Shown: piece after piece, positions 1 through 11,380 of the stretch
How the letters are laid out: each line of letters starts with the position of its first letter
Position numbering within the stretch: position 1 is the stretch's first letter
Assembly: GCF_001704415.2 (NCBI RefSeq)
Contig: NC_030811.1
Location: forward strand, 60,687,591 to 60,751,590
From: Capra hircus
Taxonomy: Eukaryota; Chordata; Mammalia; Artiodactyla; Bovidae
Direction of reading: 5' to 3'
Length of the DNA: 64,000 nt
The notes under the pieces: model-generated
Told to the model about the DNA's origin: nothing
What the model saw: the letters and a program-made list of their open reading frames with translations, nothing else
Database searches by the model: none
Program-made: the position numbers and the translations under genes

Positions 1-40
1 GAGTAGAGAGAAATTAGTTGGTAGCTGAATAGAAGGAAGG

Positions 41-235
41 ACTTCCTTTGTGGCTTAGTTGGTAAAGAATCCACCTACAATGCAGGAGACCAAGGTTCAA
101 TTCCTGGGTTGGGAAGATCCCCTAGAGAAGGAAATGGTTACCCACTCCCATATTCTTGCTTGGGAAATCCCATGTACAGAGGAGCCTGGAGAGCTACAGT
201 CCATGGGATGGCTAAGAGTTGGACATGACTTACAA
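41..235 (+). mobile_element. Bov-tA SINE
   Basis: Nearly full-length tRNA-Glu-derived ruminant SINE. The head (41-110) keeps a diverged Pol III A-box (tggcttagttgg) and B-box (ggttcaattcc). The Bov-A tail follows and ends in the usual ttggacatgact. Non-autonomous; moved by BovB-type reverse transcriptase according to the family literature. Short open frames across it are chance. Confidence 0.93.
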
Positions 236-534
236 CCAAACCACCACCACCCAAACTAGAAGGAAGCAGGTGGATAAAAGGAAAGAGAGAGATTGTCATC
301 ATTTTGCAGAGGTGCTAGTGTTAGGAGAAATGAACTCTCATCTTCAGGTTAATCTGAGTCCTGATGGACCCTCAGAACAGTACCTGCCCTGTTCTGAGTG
401 ATGATGAACAACGTGCTGATTATCAGGATGGTGACTGAGACAGTTTCCTTTTCATCTTTATAGTATCTTTATAATATTCTGTGGTAATTGGAACGTACCT
501 TGTTTTCTTAAACCCGAAAGAGCCCAGCACAGCA

Positions 535-665
535 TTATCATTCTAATTTTTGTTGTAAGGAAACCAAGGCAGAAAGAGACTAGCTATTTTGCTCAAGTTC
601 ATAAAACTAGTAAGCACTGGAGTCAGGAGCAGAAGCCAGATTTGTCTGAGTTGGAGCCGATATTA
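535..665 (-). mobile_element. MIR SINE relic
   Basis: Reverse-complement MIR core: a diverged 'aggaaactgaggcacagagag' stretch at about 560-580, then ttgctcaagttcataaaactagtaagc and a segment matching the gagccagg part of the core. Old mammal-wide element, too diverged to show a TSD. Confidence 0.65.
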
Positions 666-1288
666 TATCTAATTCAATACAAAGTTTCTGCCAGCTGGAA
701 GGCAGAGAATGAATTCAAAAAACACTGCAGAATTAGCATCCATGGTGCTTGGTGACCTAGTAACTGTTTCATTTGCATATCATTACACAAAAGGTCTTAG
801 AATGTTTTTTTCCTCTTTGCCCACATTTTTCTTTTAACCTCCATTTGTGCTGTGGGAAGGTGACACAGAATCACAGACTCAAAGTGCTGTGATGCTGGTG
901 AGTCCGATTCTTTTTGCTATTTTTAAAAAATTTCTGAAACACTTGTGAATTTACTTTGGCTTAACAGCAGAGACTTCTTAAATATAATAATTCTTGATTT
1001 TGGGTACTGATGAAAAGAGAAAGCTTTCCTGCTGCTCACCAGTCTAGATTGAAGACCGAAGCACAGCACGCACCCTCATGGAGTTCACAAAAACGTTCCT
1101 TGCTCTCCACCGCTGCAATAAGCTTTTTTGTTATTGTTGACAAATCCTGGCCTAACCCTTGTTCTGCTTTCAGAAAGGATTCCACTAGCCTTCCTCTGAG
1201 GAGACTTTCAAGTGAATTTTATTCATTCTGTCTCTGCAAATTTAAAGACAAATGAACAAGACTCAGGTGGTCTGAAGTTTATCCTGTA
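666..1288. other. No gene or repeat recognised
   Basis: AT-rich sequence. The only sizeable open frame (1010-1255, 81 codons) has no recognisable domain and no splice or coding context. I see nothing functional here. Confidence 0.5.
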
Positions 1289-1329
1289 TCAGTTCAGTTC
1301 AGTTCAGTCTCTCAGTCATGTCTGACTCA
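1289..1329 (-). mobile_element. Bov-A/BovB 3'-terminal fragment
   Basis: About 40 bases made of (TTCAG)n followed by tctctcagtcatgtctgactc. This is the reverse complement of the extreme 3' end shared by BovB and Bov-A SINEs, so it is a severely 5'-truncated insertion. Confidence 0.8.
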
Positions 1330-1530
1330 TTAAAATATATTTGAGGGGAGTGGGGATGGCGTGAAGGAGATTGGGGTAAGCAGTATGCCTTCTATAGTGT
1401 TATGTGAGGGAAAATGTGGACCAAGACAGCATCTGTCCTTCCTAATACATCATAAGCTCCACAAAGTCAGGGACCAGGTCTTTTTTTGTCCATCACTATA
1501 TTTCCATCTCTGGTGTAGTGTCTGCTGCCT

Positions 1531-1868
1531 GTTATGGAATGAACTGTGTCCTGCCGAAATTCATATGTGGGAATCCCAATCCTCAAGGTGACAGTATTGG
1601 GAGATGGAGCTTTGACAGAGGTGGTTAAGATGAGTTCATAAGGGAGACCACAGATCTCTCTTTCTCCAGCACAGAGGAAAAGCCATATGAAGACACAATG
1701 AGAAGGCACTCATCTGCAAGCCAGGAAAAGGGGTCTCACTAGAAACTCACCCTAACAGAACATTGACCCTGGACTTCTAATCTCCGGAACTGCGAGAAAA
1801 TACATTTCTGCAGTTTAAGCCACCTTGTCTGTGGTGTTTTGTTATGGCAGCCTGCACAGATTAACTTA
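1531..1868 (+). mobile_element. MaLR-type LTR (MLT1/MST group)
   Basis: Solitary ancient retroviral-type LTR. Landmarks in order: gttatggaatgaactgtgtcc and aattcatatgt at the 5' end, ctcaaggtgacagtattggg, a diverged middle, gccatatgaagacacaatga, then ctccggaactgcgagaaaata and gtttaagccacc near the 3' end. These match the MaLR (ERVL-MaLR) LTR layout. No internal coding region is attached. The subfamily is not resolved by eye. Confidence 0.85.
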
Positions 1869-1944
1869 CTATCTAAGAAATATTTTTGGAAAGGAGAGGA
1901 AGGGAAAAAGGCAGATAGTAGAAGAGAGCTGACTTTTCAGCTGA

Positions 1945-2115
1945 CAAAATTATATGGTCTTTGGTAAATCATTATAAATGTCTCTACTTGAGCCTCTATT
2001 TCCTAGTAGACAAAATATAGATGAAAAATGAGACCCATATTTTAGGGTCATGTGGAGGAGTAAGTAGGAGAGTGTATGTAAACTACATAATACTATTCAA
2101 GTACTAGTTGCTCTT
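1945..2115 (+). mobile_element. MIR SINE relic
   Basis: Diverged MIR: tctttggtaaatcattataaatgtctc corresponds to the 'cttgggcaagttacttaacctctc' core, followed by cctctatttcctagtagacaaaatatagatg and a weak match to the 3' part. Confidence 0.6.
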
Positions 2116-3036
2116 ATTTAAGAAACTATTTTCCCCCAAATATCAGTCGTTTCAGCAAAGGGACTAACTCTGACTTTTTACTGTAAATTAATGAGGACTT
2201 CTAGACTGCAAGGCCTAGAAGCACTCTTTATTTTTTGACTATGGAAATAATGAACAAAGTCTGTATTTAAATGATAAAATAAAAAAATTTAGGGAATAAA
2301 AAAATATAGTTGCTATCTTTATTCAACCTCTCTAGCTGTTTCTTTCCATGCCTTTCAAAAAATAGTACGTATATAAATAAGCAAAGCCTGTAACATCTTC
2401 TCAACTCCCTTATATTTTAGTGGTATCATACTAAAATTTGTATAGCCCTCTCAGCATTTACATGCTGTAAATGCTATTCACAAGTGAGGGGTAGTGCAAG
2501 CAATTCTTTTTTATCTGGTATTACTGTCTTCCTCCTGTTCCTAAATCCTTTAAAAAGGAATAAAAGCAATTAAAAAGATTGCCAAGTGCTACCAAACTGT
2601 CAGTAGACTTCTAGTGAAACCTTATGTGTCGCAAGAAGTGGTGTCCTAGAACGACCTTGTACTGGTGTGTGATAGCCAACCCTTGTATTTTCGACATCTC
2701 TTTCCAACTTGATGCCATGATGGCGCACTGATAGCTTGAAATTAGCCATATAGGCTTATTTATACCTTAGCAAATGCTAGGAACCTTGGCTTTCACACCC
2801 TCTCCCTTGAAGACCCACTGTTGTAAAACATTTATCAGCAGACAAGAAGTGACTGTAAGTGACCCTCAGGCCCACTCAGGGTGGCCTGGACAATGAGCCA
2901 GCTGAGACCTGAAACAGCCTGTCTCTCGAGGGGGATGGTGAGTGAGGAGTGTACAAACTCAGCTTCCATGGGAATTTGGGCTTCCTCTTTCCAGAAGAGG
3001 GAAAGCACCAACTTGTGTGCTCTGGAAGTCTCTAAA
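2116..3036. other. No gene recognised
   Basis: AT-rich to about 2800, then more GC-rich. A 133-codon minus-strand frame (2835-3236) and overlapping frames on both strands have no domain or family similarity I can recognise. No repeat was recognised. Confidence 0.45.
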
Positions 3037-3064
3037 GCTTGGTGTTTGCAGCTTGGTGTTTGCA
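3037..3064. repeat. 14-bp perfect tandem duplication
   Basis: The unit gcttggtgtttgca occurs twice in direct succession (3037-3050 and 3051-3064). It is a simple local duplication, probably slippage, with no known function. Confidence 0.95.
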
Positions 3065-3201
3065 GATAAATACCATACAGGTCTGATAGGCCAAAACAGA
3101 CAGCCTGGGGCTGGCAGCCTGTATAGTCCCTCTTTGCTTTCTCTATTGATCCTGTTAAAAAGACAGAATAGCACAGTACCAGGCTCTGCACTGGAACACA
3201 A

Positions 3202-3229
3202 CCCCCTCCCCTCCCCCCACACCAACCCC
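3202..3229 (-). other. G-quadruplex-type motif (minus strand)
   Basis: Four C-runs of 5, 4, 6 and 4 bases on the plus strand (3202-3206, 3208-3211, 3213-3218, 3226-3229) give four G-runs on the minus strand with loops of 7, 1 and 1. This satisfies the usual G4 pattern. Folding in cells is inference. Confidence 0.7.
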
Positions 3230-3479
3230 ATGCCATCCCCTCAGCAGAGCCCTGGCCTTAGTGTGACTTCCTGTGAAGTAATGGGGGCCATGCCATCTAG
3301 CACTGTGCAGTGTGTCCTGCAGTCTGGTGCTTGTGAGATGGGACACAAAGACCAGCAACAGAAAGAAAACAAGCAAACCAGAAAACAAAACAAAAACCCT
3401 AACAACTTTGAAAGCTATGGTAATGGAACCTAGTCATCCACATAGCACCCAGTTCATTTGGGAATAAGTTCTTAAAGTT

Positions 3480-3591
3480 CCCTGGCATTCCAATGGGTAG
3501 GATTCCATGCTTCCACTGCAGGGGGCCTGGATTCAATCTCTGGTCAGGGAACTAAGATTCTGCATGCCATGTGACAGGCCAATAAATAAAA
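3480..3591 (+). mobile_element. CHR-2-type SINE
   Basis: tRNA-derived cetartiodactyl SINE. It has the ccatgcttccactgcaggggg segment, a B-box-like ggattcaatctctggtcaggg, then aactaagattctgcatgcc and a short A-rich aataaataaaag tail. The very 5' end is diverged. Confidence 0.85.
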
Positions 3592-6220
3592 GTTGTTTGC
3601 TTATTAAATTTTTCTTATTTGTTATTTGCTTTTGAACCATTTCACACATTTGCTCAGGCAGGGAGGGTTCTTTTGCAAACTGATGAAGTTGCATGGGTCC
3701 AGAATCCAGTTTCAAGAAATGATGCTATCAGTTCACTGAGGAAGGATGAGATTCTGCGGGAACTGACTTTAAGCTATGAGGTCTCATTGTTTTATTCATA
3801 AAACAAGTGCTAACTTATTAATATTCAGTGGGGATTTACCTTTTTTGGTAAATAAGGTCACTAGAGAACACTTATCTAAAATAGCTCTTTGTGTTATCAA
3901 ACTTCCCTGGAATCCAAGTTGCTAATCAAAAAATTGTGAGGTAAGAATGAATATACGAGATAATGGTAAAATAAATTGAGTAGGCTTGAAGGATATTTCT
4001 TTCAGATTGTGGCAAAAACTAGAGAAATCACTCCTGCTTTACTGCTGACTACATATATCTAATGACTTGCATTGCAGGTCTCTCTGAATAAACCCCAACT
4101 CGTTATTATTCATCCACTTTCTGTTTTCTAAACTTCATACTGAGTGCCACATCATTTTGTTTGCATTTATTATGAGAATGTGGTTATCCAGGTTATAAAA
4201 GGTCAAAGCTCAGGCTACAGTAATATTATATTTGGATTGGGGCCCTTAAGGAAATTTAGAAACACTGTAGTCTCCTGCACAACTCATTTCAAAGTGTCTC
4301 TCAAGTGTCACTCCTTCAGAAGGCTAATCACATCCCTTCAATATTAATTAATATAAACTTCAATTTTTCAGAGAATGGCTTTTCTGATTTTGTTCCCAAT
4401 TTCTCTGAGTGACTTGGAGTATATTATGCACTAATTATTAAAAAATTCAAGGGGACCAAAAATAGCATCTTCTCTTTCCTTTACTGGGGCTCATCTGAGA
4501 CTGGGATTATAGTGATAATCTTGCATATATGTGTGACAATTAGTATGTATTTAGGCTTTTAAAATTTTTACTGAAATGAATAAGAGAATCTGAAATAAAT
4601 GTGTCAGTGTATTACAGTAATACACAAAATCACTTGGAAAAATGAAAATCTAAGAAAAATAAAAGCATCCATCCCATAATTTCCCTCAAAATTCTTCTTG
4701 CAGCAACTCTATCTTGGCTCCAGCTCAGACTGCTAACACTGTTAGGAAGTGAATTCCACCCTGATTCAACCCCAGTTGTGTATTTTACGGTGCCAGAGGG
4801 TTTTACTCTCTTGGATTCCTAAAATCAAGATGTGCTACTTTCTGTATGATATGTGAACCACTACCTTCAAAGAAACACTGTTACAGCTTGTTTTCCCAGT
4901 GTTTGTCAGTTTTAAATTTGTACATGCACAATCTGAACATAAATAAAAGAATATGTCTGTCACTAATGACTGGATTTGGTAGCAAACATTAATTTTTTTA
5001 GGCTATTCTTTAAGGATCATAAATAGGAATTTAAACTTTTTTGAAAGACACATCAGAACTCACCTTCACCTCCTGGATAAACTTCAGTTTGATGCAGTAA
5101 ATTCTGTGCTTGATTCATATTAAGACTGTAAATCTTCTTGAAAACTCTTAATTAAAAAAAAATACATTGTTATTTTAATGGGGCAAAAATTCCAAGTTAG
5201 AAGTCGGTTTTTTTAAAGAAAATGATTTTGATTTTGAGAAATGAAACAGTCCTGTCATTTGGGAGATCAATCTATCATATCTCTCAAGGAGAAATGTACA
5301 GGTTTTCTTAAACATGTCCCTTTTGGAATTAGTGGCAAATTGATGTCTTTGTTTCTTAATGCCGAAGTCAGACTGGTATAGGCAAAATGGCTCCTGCATT
5401 GCATGCCCCTTCTCTCTTCCTTAAAATGCTGGGCCAAATTAAAACTTAAAAATGAGAGTCAAGAAAATAATTATACCCTGCTCATTGTTCTTGCCAGAGG
5501 GGGAGTTGTAAGTAAACAAAGGAGAACCCAGAGCTTTGAAGCTATAATAGGATTTCTCTTGTGTGTTTTTCCCTTTTTGTATAGACATTAGTTGAGGCAA
5601 ATCTCATTTCACTTAATAACTGCCTGGATTAAGGAAGCTTTTGAAGATACTAATTTACATAAAATAAGCTTATTTGAATAATTGGTGCTAGTTTGCATAT
5701 TGAAAACAAAACATACATCTGCAATTTTATAAAAGATTTGGGTTTGATTGGCATTGCCTCAGGTGTTTCTTCTTATATCAATGAAATTAAAGTTTCCTTA
5801 CTATGTTTATGTATCAGTGGAGAGGGCTGAAGGGAAATTTACATACAAATAAATTCTTTGCTAACTAATTACTAAGCACTTGCCTAAAAGTCTGTACTGC
5901 TTAAACTTACAGAAATATGAAAGTATAGTTCAGATTAATTCCTCTGAAACTAAGGATTTAATGTTTACCTTTTTTAAATCATAAAAGGTGTTAACAGTGT
6001 TTAATGGCAAAACTGGATACAAAATAAGAATTACTTTATATCTGAAAGTAAAATAATTTTTGTAATAATCAAATAAAATTGCATAAAAAGTGTTTCACTC
6101 AATTTCATGAAAGAACTAAAAGGTAATAATAGTCTATGTCTAGAGTTTCATATCATTTGGGCAGAGGGTTCTGAGCTTTTCCTATAAACAGCACTTTTAG
6201 TATCTGGTAATTTTTTCACT
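3592..6220. other. Long stretch without recognised genes or repeats
   Basis: About 2.6 kb of AT-rich DNA. The longest open frames (5175-5399 minus, 4144-4347 plus) are under 80 codons and show nothing recognisable. No tandem arrays or young SINEs interrupt it, so it is probably unique sequence with undetected old decay products. Confidence 0.5.
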
Positions 6221-6430
6221 GGGTTTCTCTGGTGGCTCAGTGGTAAAGATTCTGACTGCCAATGCAGGAGATGCAGATTCAATCCCTGGGCAGGGCAGAT
6301 CCCTTGGAGAAGAAAATGGCAGCCCACTCTAGTGTTCTTTCCTGGGAAATCCCATGAACAAAGAAGCCTGGTGGGCTACAGTCCTCTTGAGACACAGAAG
6401 AATTCGACACGACTTACTGACTAAATAACA
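6221..6430 (+). mobile_element. Bov-tA SINE
   Basis: Complete Bov-tA beginning gggtttctctggtggctcag, with B-box-like gattcaatccctggg and tail ending in attcgacacgacttactgacta. Moderately diverged. No clear TSD was found. Confidence 0.93.
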
Positions 6431-6615
6431 ATTATTTTTCACCGCATCTTTAGGCCAAAAGACTCATTTAGTAGATCTACTTATTGAGCATTTAGGTACA
6501 AATAACTTAAGGATTTCTATCCTAACATCACAGAAGCTGGTTGGAAAAACAATATTGTTTTTTTTCAAAAAAACAATGTTTTTTTCATTCTTAAATATCC
6601 AGTTATTTACTATTG

Positions 6616-6829
6616 TGTGCATGCTAAATTACTACAGCTGTGTCTGACTCTATGCTTCCCTGTGGACTGTAGCCCGCCAGGCTCCTCTGTCCCTGGGATT
6701 CTCCAGGCAGGAATACTGGAGTGGGTGGCCATGCCCTCTTCCAAGGGATCTTCCTGACTGCAGGGATATTTCATGTCTCCTGCATTGACAGGCAGATTTT
6801 TTGCCACTAGCACCACCCAGGAAGCCTTC
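6616..6829 (-). mobile_element. Bov-tA SINE
   Basis: Antisense Bov-tA: the Bov-A tail is on the left (tgtgtctgactctatgc) and the tRNA head on the right, ending caccacccaggaagcc. A possible 6-bp TSD, ctattg, lies at 6610-6615 and 6830-6835. It immediately precedes the BovB copy. Confidence 0.92.
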
Positions 6830-6835
6830 CTATTG

Positions 6836-8933
6836 CCAAATTCAGACTTAAATTGAAGAAAGTAGGGAAAACCACTAGACCATTCAGGTATGACCTAAAT
6901 CAAACCCCTTAAAATTATACAGTGGAAGTGACAAATAGATTCAAGGGGTTAGATCTGATAGAGTACCTGAAGAACTATGGATGGAGGTTCTTGACATTGT
7001 ACAGGGGGCAGGGATCAAGACCATCCCCAAAGAAAAGAAATGCAAAAAGGCAAAATGGTTGTCTGAAGGGACCTGACAAATAGTTGTGAATAGAAGAGGA
7101 GTGAAAGGCAAATGAGAAAAGGAAAGATACACCCATTCAACTGCAGAGATCCAAAGAATAGCAAGAAGAGATAAGAAAGCTTTTCTCAGTGATCAATGCA
7201 AAGAAATAGAGGAAACAATAGAATGGGAAAGACTAGAGATCTCTTCAAGAAAATTAGAGATACCAAGGGAACATTTCATGCAAAGATGGGCTCAATAAAG
7301 GACAGAAATGGTATGGACCTAACAGAAGCAGAAGATATTAAGAAGAGGTGGCAAGAATACACAGAACTATACAAAAAAGATCTTCATGGCCCAGATAATC
7401 ACGATGGTGTGGTCACTCACCTTGAGCCAGACATCCTGGAATGTGAAGTCAAGTGGGCCTTAGAAAGCATCACTATGAACAAAGCTAGTGGAGGTGATGG
7501 AATTCCAGTTGAGCTACTTCAAATCCTAAAAGATGATGTTGTGAAACTGTGCACTCAATATGCCAGCAAATTTGGAGACTCAGCAGTGGCCACAGGACTG
7601 GAAAAGGTCAGTTTTCATTCCAATGCCAAAGAAAGGCAATGCCAAAGAATGCTCACACTACCGCACAATTGCACTCATCTCACATGCTAGTAAAATAATG
7701 CTCAAAGTTCTCCAAGCCAGGCTTCAGCAATACGTGAACTGTGAACTTCCTGATGTTCAAGCCGGTTTTAAAAAAGGCAGAGGAACCAAAGATCAAATTG
7801 CCAACATCCACTGGATCATTGAAAAAGCAAGAGAATTCCAGAAAAACATCTATTTCTGCTTTATTGACTAGGCCAAAGCCTTGACTGTGTGGATCACAAT
7901 AAACTGTGGAAAATTCTGAAAGAGATGGGAATACCAGACCACCTGACCTGCTTCTTGAGAAATCTGTATGCAGGTCAGGAAGCAACAGTTAGAACTGGAT
8001 ATGGAACAACAGACTGGTTCCAAATAGGAAAAGGAGTCCGTCAAGGCTGTATATTGTCACCCTGCTTATTTAACTTATATGCAGAGTACATCAGGAGAAA
8101 CGCTGGACTGGAAGAAACACAAGCTGGAATCAAGATTGCTGGGAGAAATCTCAATCACCTCAGATATGCAGATGACACCACCCTTATGGCAGAAAGTGAA
8201 GAGGAACTAAAAAGCCTCTTGATGAAAGTGAAAGAGGAGAGTGAAAAAGTTGGCTTAAAGCTCAACATTCAGAAAACAAAGATCATGGCATCTGGTCTCA
8301 TCACTTCATGGGAAATAGATGGGGAAACAGTGTCAGACTTTATTTTTGTGGGCTCCGAAATCACTGCAGATGGTGATTGCAGCCATGAAATTAAAAGATG
8401 CTTACTCTTTGGAAGAAAAGTTACGACCAACCTAGGTAGTATATTCAAAAGCAGAGACATTCCTTTGCCGACTAATGTCGTCTAGTCAAGGCTATGGTTT
8501 TTCCAGTGGTCATGTATGGATGTGAGAGTTGGACTGTGAAGAAGGCTGAGCGCTGAAGAACTGACGCTTTTGAACTGTGGTGTTGGAGAAGACTCTTGAG
8601 AGTCCCTTGGACTGCAAGGAGATCCAACCAGTCCATTCTGAAGATCAGCCCTGGGATTTGGAAGGAATGATGCTAAAGCTGAAACTCCAGTACTTTGGCC
8701 ACCTCATGCAAAGAGTTGACTCATTGGAAAATACTCTGATGCTGGGAGGGATTGGGGGTAGGAGGAGAAGGGGATGACAGAGGATGAGATGGCTGGATGG
8801 CATCACTGACTTGATGGACGTGAGTCTGAGTGAACTCCGGGAGATGGTGATGGATGGGGAGGCCTGGTGTGCTGTGATTCATGGGGTCGCAAAGAGTTGG
8901 ACATGACTGAGTGACTGAACTGAACTGGACTGA
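6836..8933 (+). mobile_element. BovB (RTE) LINE, 5'-truncated copy 1
   Basis: Largest BovB in the window, about 2.1 kb of an element normally near 3.2 kb. It lacks the 5' UTR and the endonuclease part and runs from the linker before the RT domain to the 3' terminus gtgactgaactgaactggactga. Its 3' end carries the set of variants seen in several other copies here (ggaatgatgctaaagctg, gtgagtctgagtgaactcc). The ORF is broken by frameshifts and a stop. A second BovB starts immediately downstream. Confidence 0.95.
7196..8770 (+). pseudogene. Broken BovB ORF2 (reverse transcriptase)
   Basis: Three main open pieces cover it: 7196-7690 (region before RT), 7560-7871 (RT fingers) and 7889-8485 (RT palm and thumb); 8577-8777 holds the C-terminal part. 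The palm piece keeps the catalytic YADD at 8165-8176 (residue 93 of that piece) and GVRQGCILSP upstream. Inactivating changes visible are a frame change near 7600, an in-frame TAG at 7869-7871, a one-base loss just after it, and a one-base loss near 8478. Not a functional gene. Confidence 0.9.
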
Positions 8934-10150
8934 GGCTTCAATAGTACATGAACCATGAAATTCCAGATATTCAAGCTGGATTTAGAAAAGGTAGAGGAAC
9001 CAGAGATCAAATTGCCCACATCCATTGGATCATCAAAACAGCAAGAGAGTTCCAGAAAAACATCTACTTCTACGTTATTGATTATGTCAAAGGCTTTGAC
9101 TGTGTGGATCACAACAAACTCTGAAAAATTCTTAAAGAAATCAGAATACCAGACCAGCTGACCTGCCTCTTGAGAAATCTGCATGCAGGTCAGGAAGCAA
9201 CAGTTAGGACATGGAACAACAGAGAGGTTCCAAATCAGGAAAGGAGTATGTCAAAGCTGTATATTGTCACCCTGCTTATTTAAATTATATGCAGAGTACA
9301 TCATGAGAAATGCTGGGCTGGAGGAAGCCCAAGCTGAAATCAAGATTGCTGGGAGAAATATCAATAATCTCAGATATGCAGATGACACCCTTATGGCAGA
9401 AAGTGAAGAAGAACTCAAGAGCCTCTTGATGAAAGTGAAAGAGGAGAGTGAAAATATTGGCTTAAAACTCAACATTCAGAAAACTACGATCATGGCATGT
9501 GGTCCCATCACTTCATGGAAATAGATGGGGAAACAGTGGAAACAGTGACAGGCTTAATTTTTGGCTTCCAAAATCACGCAGATGGTGATTGCAGCCATGA
9601 AATTAAAAGATGCTTACTCCTTGGCAGGAAAGTTATGACCAGCCTAGATAGCATATTAAAAAACAGAGACAGTACTTTGCCAACAAAGGTCCATCTAGTC
9701 AAAGCTATGATTTTTCCAGTGGTTATGCATGGATGTGAGAGTTACACTACAAAGAAAGCTGAGCTCTGAAGAATGATGCTTTTGAATTGTGGTGTTGGAG
9801 AAGACACTTGAGAGTCACTTGAACAGCAAGGAGATCCAACCAGTCAATCCTAAAGGAAATCAGTCCTGAATATTCATTGGAAGGACTGATGCTGAAGCTG
9901 AAACTCCAATACTGGTCCACTTGATGTGAAGAACCGACTCATTTGAAAAGACCCCGATGCTGGGAAATATTGAAGGGAGGAGGAGAAGGGGAAGGCAGAA
10001 GATGAGATGGTTGGATGACATCACCGACTCAATGGACATGAGTTTGAATAAACTCCAGGAGTTGGTGATTGATGGACAGGGAGACCTGTCGTGCTCCAGT
10101 CCACTGGGTCGCAAAGAGTCAGACGTGAATGAGTGACTGAACTGAACTGA
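8934..10150 (+). mobile_element. BovB LINE, 5'-truncated copy 2
   Basis: Starts in the RT fingers (ggcttcaatagtacatgaac) with no spacer after copy 1 and runs to the 3' end actgaactgaactga. It belongs to the other sequence type (gaatattcattggaaggactgatgctgaagctg; gacatgagtttgaataaactcc) and looks more diverged than copy 1, so it was probably fixed earlier. Confidence 0.93.
8955..9769 (+). pseudogene. Broken BovB reverse transcriptase
   Basis: Open pieces 8955-9161, 9183-9524 and 9497-9769 in different frames. YADD is at 9375-9386 but is followed by a single Thr codon where copy 1 has two, a 3-bp difference shared with the copy at 41459. The first piece is translated out of the RT frame. Several frameshifts make it inactive. 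Confidence 0.85.
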
Positions 10151-10223
10151 TGTGTATGATTGTGCCACTTTACAGATTCTCAAACCATGGGGTAAAGTGG
10201 ACCTACTGTTCTCATTTCTTGTT

Positions 10224-10226
<3 letters not shown>

Positions 10227-10257
<31 letters not shown>
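10227..10257. repeat. (TA)n then poly-T low-complexity tract
   Basis: TA dinucleotides at about 10227-10242 run directly into a T run to 10257. It lies between the BovB 3' end and an L1 3' UTR relic. Confidence 0.95.
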
Positions 10258-10289
10258 AGTTCTTGATTTTTATCCCAGTAACTGCTAAA

Positions 10290-10650
10290 AATATATCACA
10301 AAGATATGACATCATTGCAATATAGACATATATTAAATCATTATGTTGTACACCTAAAGGGGTTTCCCAGGCAAAGAATTCACCAGCAGGAGATGCAGGA
10401 GAGGCAGGTTTGACCCCTGGGTCAGGAAGATCCCCTGGAGTAGGAAATGGCAACCCGCCCCATGTTGCGGAGAAATATTTGCCTGGGAAATTCTATGGAC
10501 AGAAGTACCTGGTTGGCTACAGTCCAGGAGGTTGCAAAGAGTCAGAGATGACTGGAGCAACCAAGCACGCACTCATGGACACCTAAAACTAATACAGTTT
10601 ATGTTAATTATAATACTAATATGTTAATTGTATCTAAATAAAACTTCAAA
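10290..10650 (+). mobile_element. L1 3'-UTR relic (split by SINE)
   Basis: catatattaaatcattatgttgtacacctaaa resumes after the SINE as acacctaaaactaatacagt, then gttaattgtatctaaataaaac. This is the 3' terminal part of older L1 elements, ending in an A-rich tail. The Bov-tA inside it dates after it. Confidence 0.7.
10359..10578 (+). mobile_element. Bov-tA SINE with TSD
   Basis: Bov-tA inserted in the L1 3' UTR and flanked by the perfect 9-bp repeat acacctaaa (10350-10358 and 10579-10587). Part of the head is missing (the tggctcag portion). The tail reads through to gcaaagagtcagagatgact. Confidence 0.9.
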
Positions 10651-11380
10651 AAAATATGACATCAAAAGGCATGTATATGTTGAAACTGAACTATCTCAGA
10701 GCTGTTTTCTGCATGTATCTGACAGATGTCACTGTGTTTCCTTTGAAAATTAAAATATCCTGTGGCACCCTTATTAATTTTCTGTGGCTCCCATGGGTGG
10801 CTCTGGAATTTGAGAAGGGCAGTATTTAGGACAATATATTTTTGAAAGTTTTATAATTCACCTAATAGTTTAACTATCTAAAGCTAAATTTCTTGTTAGT
10901 GTTCTCATTTCTTGAACTGACTGATAGTCATTAACTACTCAAGGAGGTATTGGCTGTATTCATATTCTCAATAAGCATCCATCTGTAATAATGATTACTA
11001 TTTATTTCAGGAATAATGACAAGGTTTTGCATGATAAATATTTGTTGGAAATGTTGACTTATTTTAACTTTCCAGAGAAGCAGTATATAAGCAGCCTTTC
11101 AAAGGATCAGAGACTGGGATGGATCCAGTGGTAGAATGGAATAAATGACCAGATGAAAAAGGGATACTAGAAATCTCCATTTCCTATTTACCTTACTTAG
11201 TTTCCATGCCATTGCTGTCTTCTGCTTTGTTTGGAATTTCCATCCTTGTAATCACTCTCTCATGAATACAGGAAACAGAGAGCATGGGTTCAGACAGTGT
11301 TAAACATCCCATCTTGGGGAACAGTGGAGAAGAACACAGTGGACTTGGTGTTCTACCTGTATTGTTACCTGCACTTGAGT
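10651..11380. other. No gene or repeat recognised
   Basis: AT-rich sequence with no open frame or known repeat that I can support. At the right edge it borders a BovB 3' end. Confidence 0.45.

Noticed and set aside
2835..3433. Overlapping 133-codon (minus) and 163-codon (plus) open frames as a possible gene
   Set aside because: Both strands are open because the region is GC-richer and stop-poor. No domain, no signal of splicing or Kozak context I trust, and one contains low-complexity Lys/Gln/Asn from an A-rich stretch.
7196..8485. BovB reverse transcriptase as an active or domesticated gene
   Set aside because: Frameshifts, a stop in the palm and loss of the endonuclease region show a dead copy; no copy in the window is intact.
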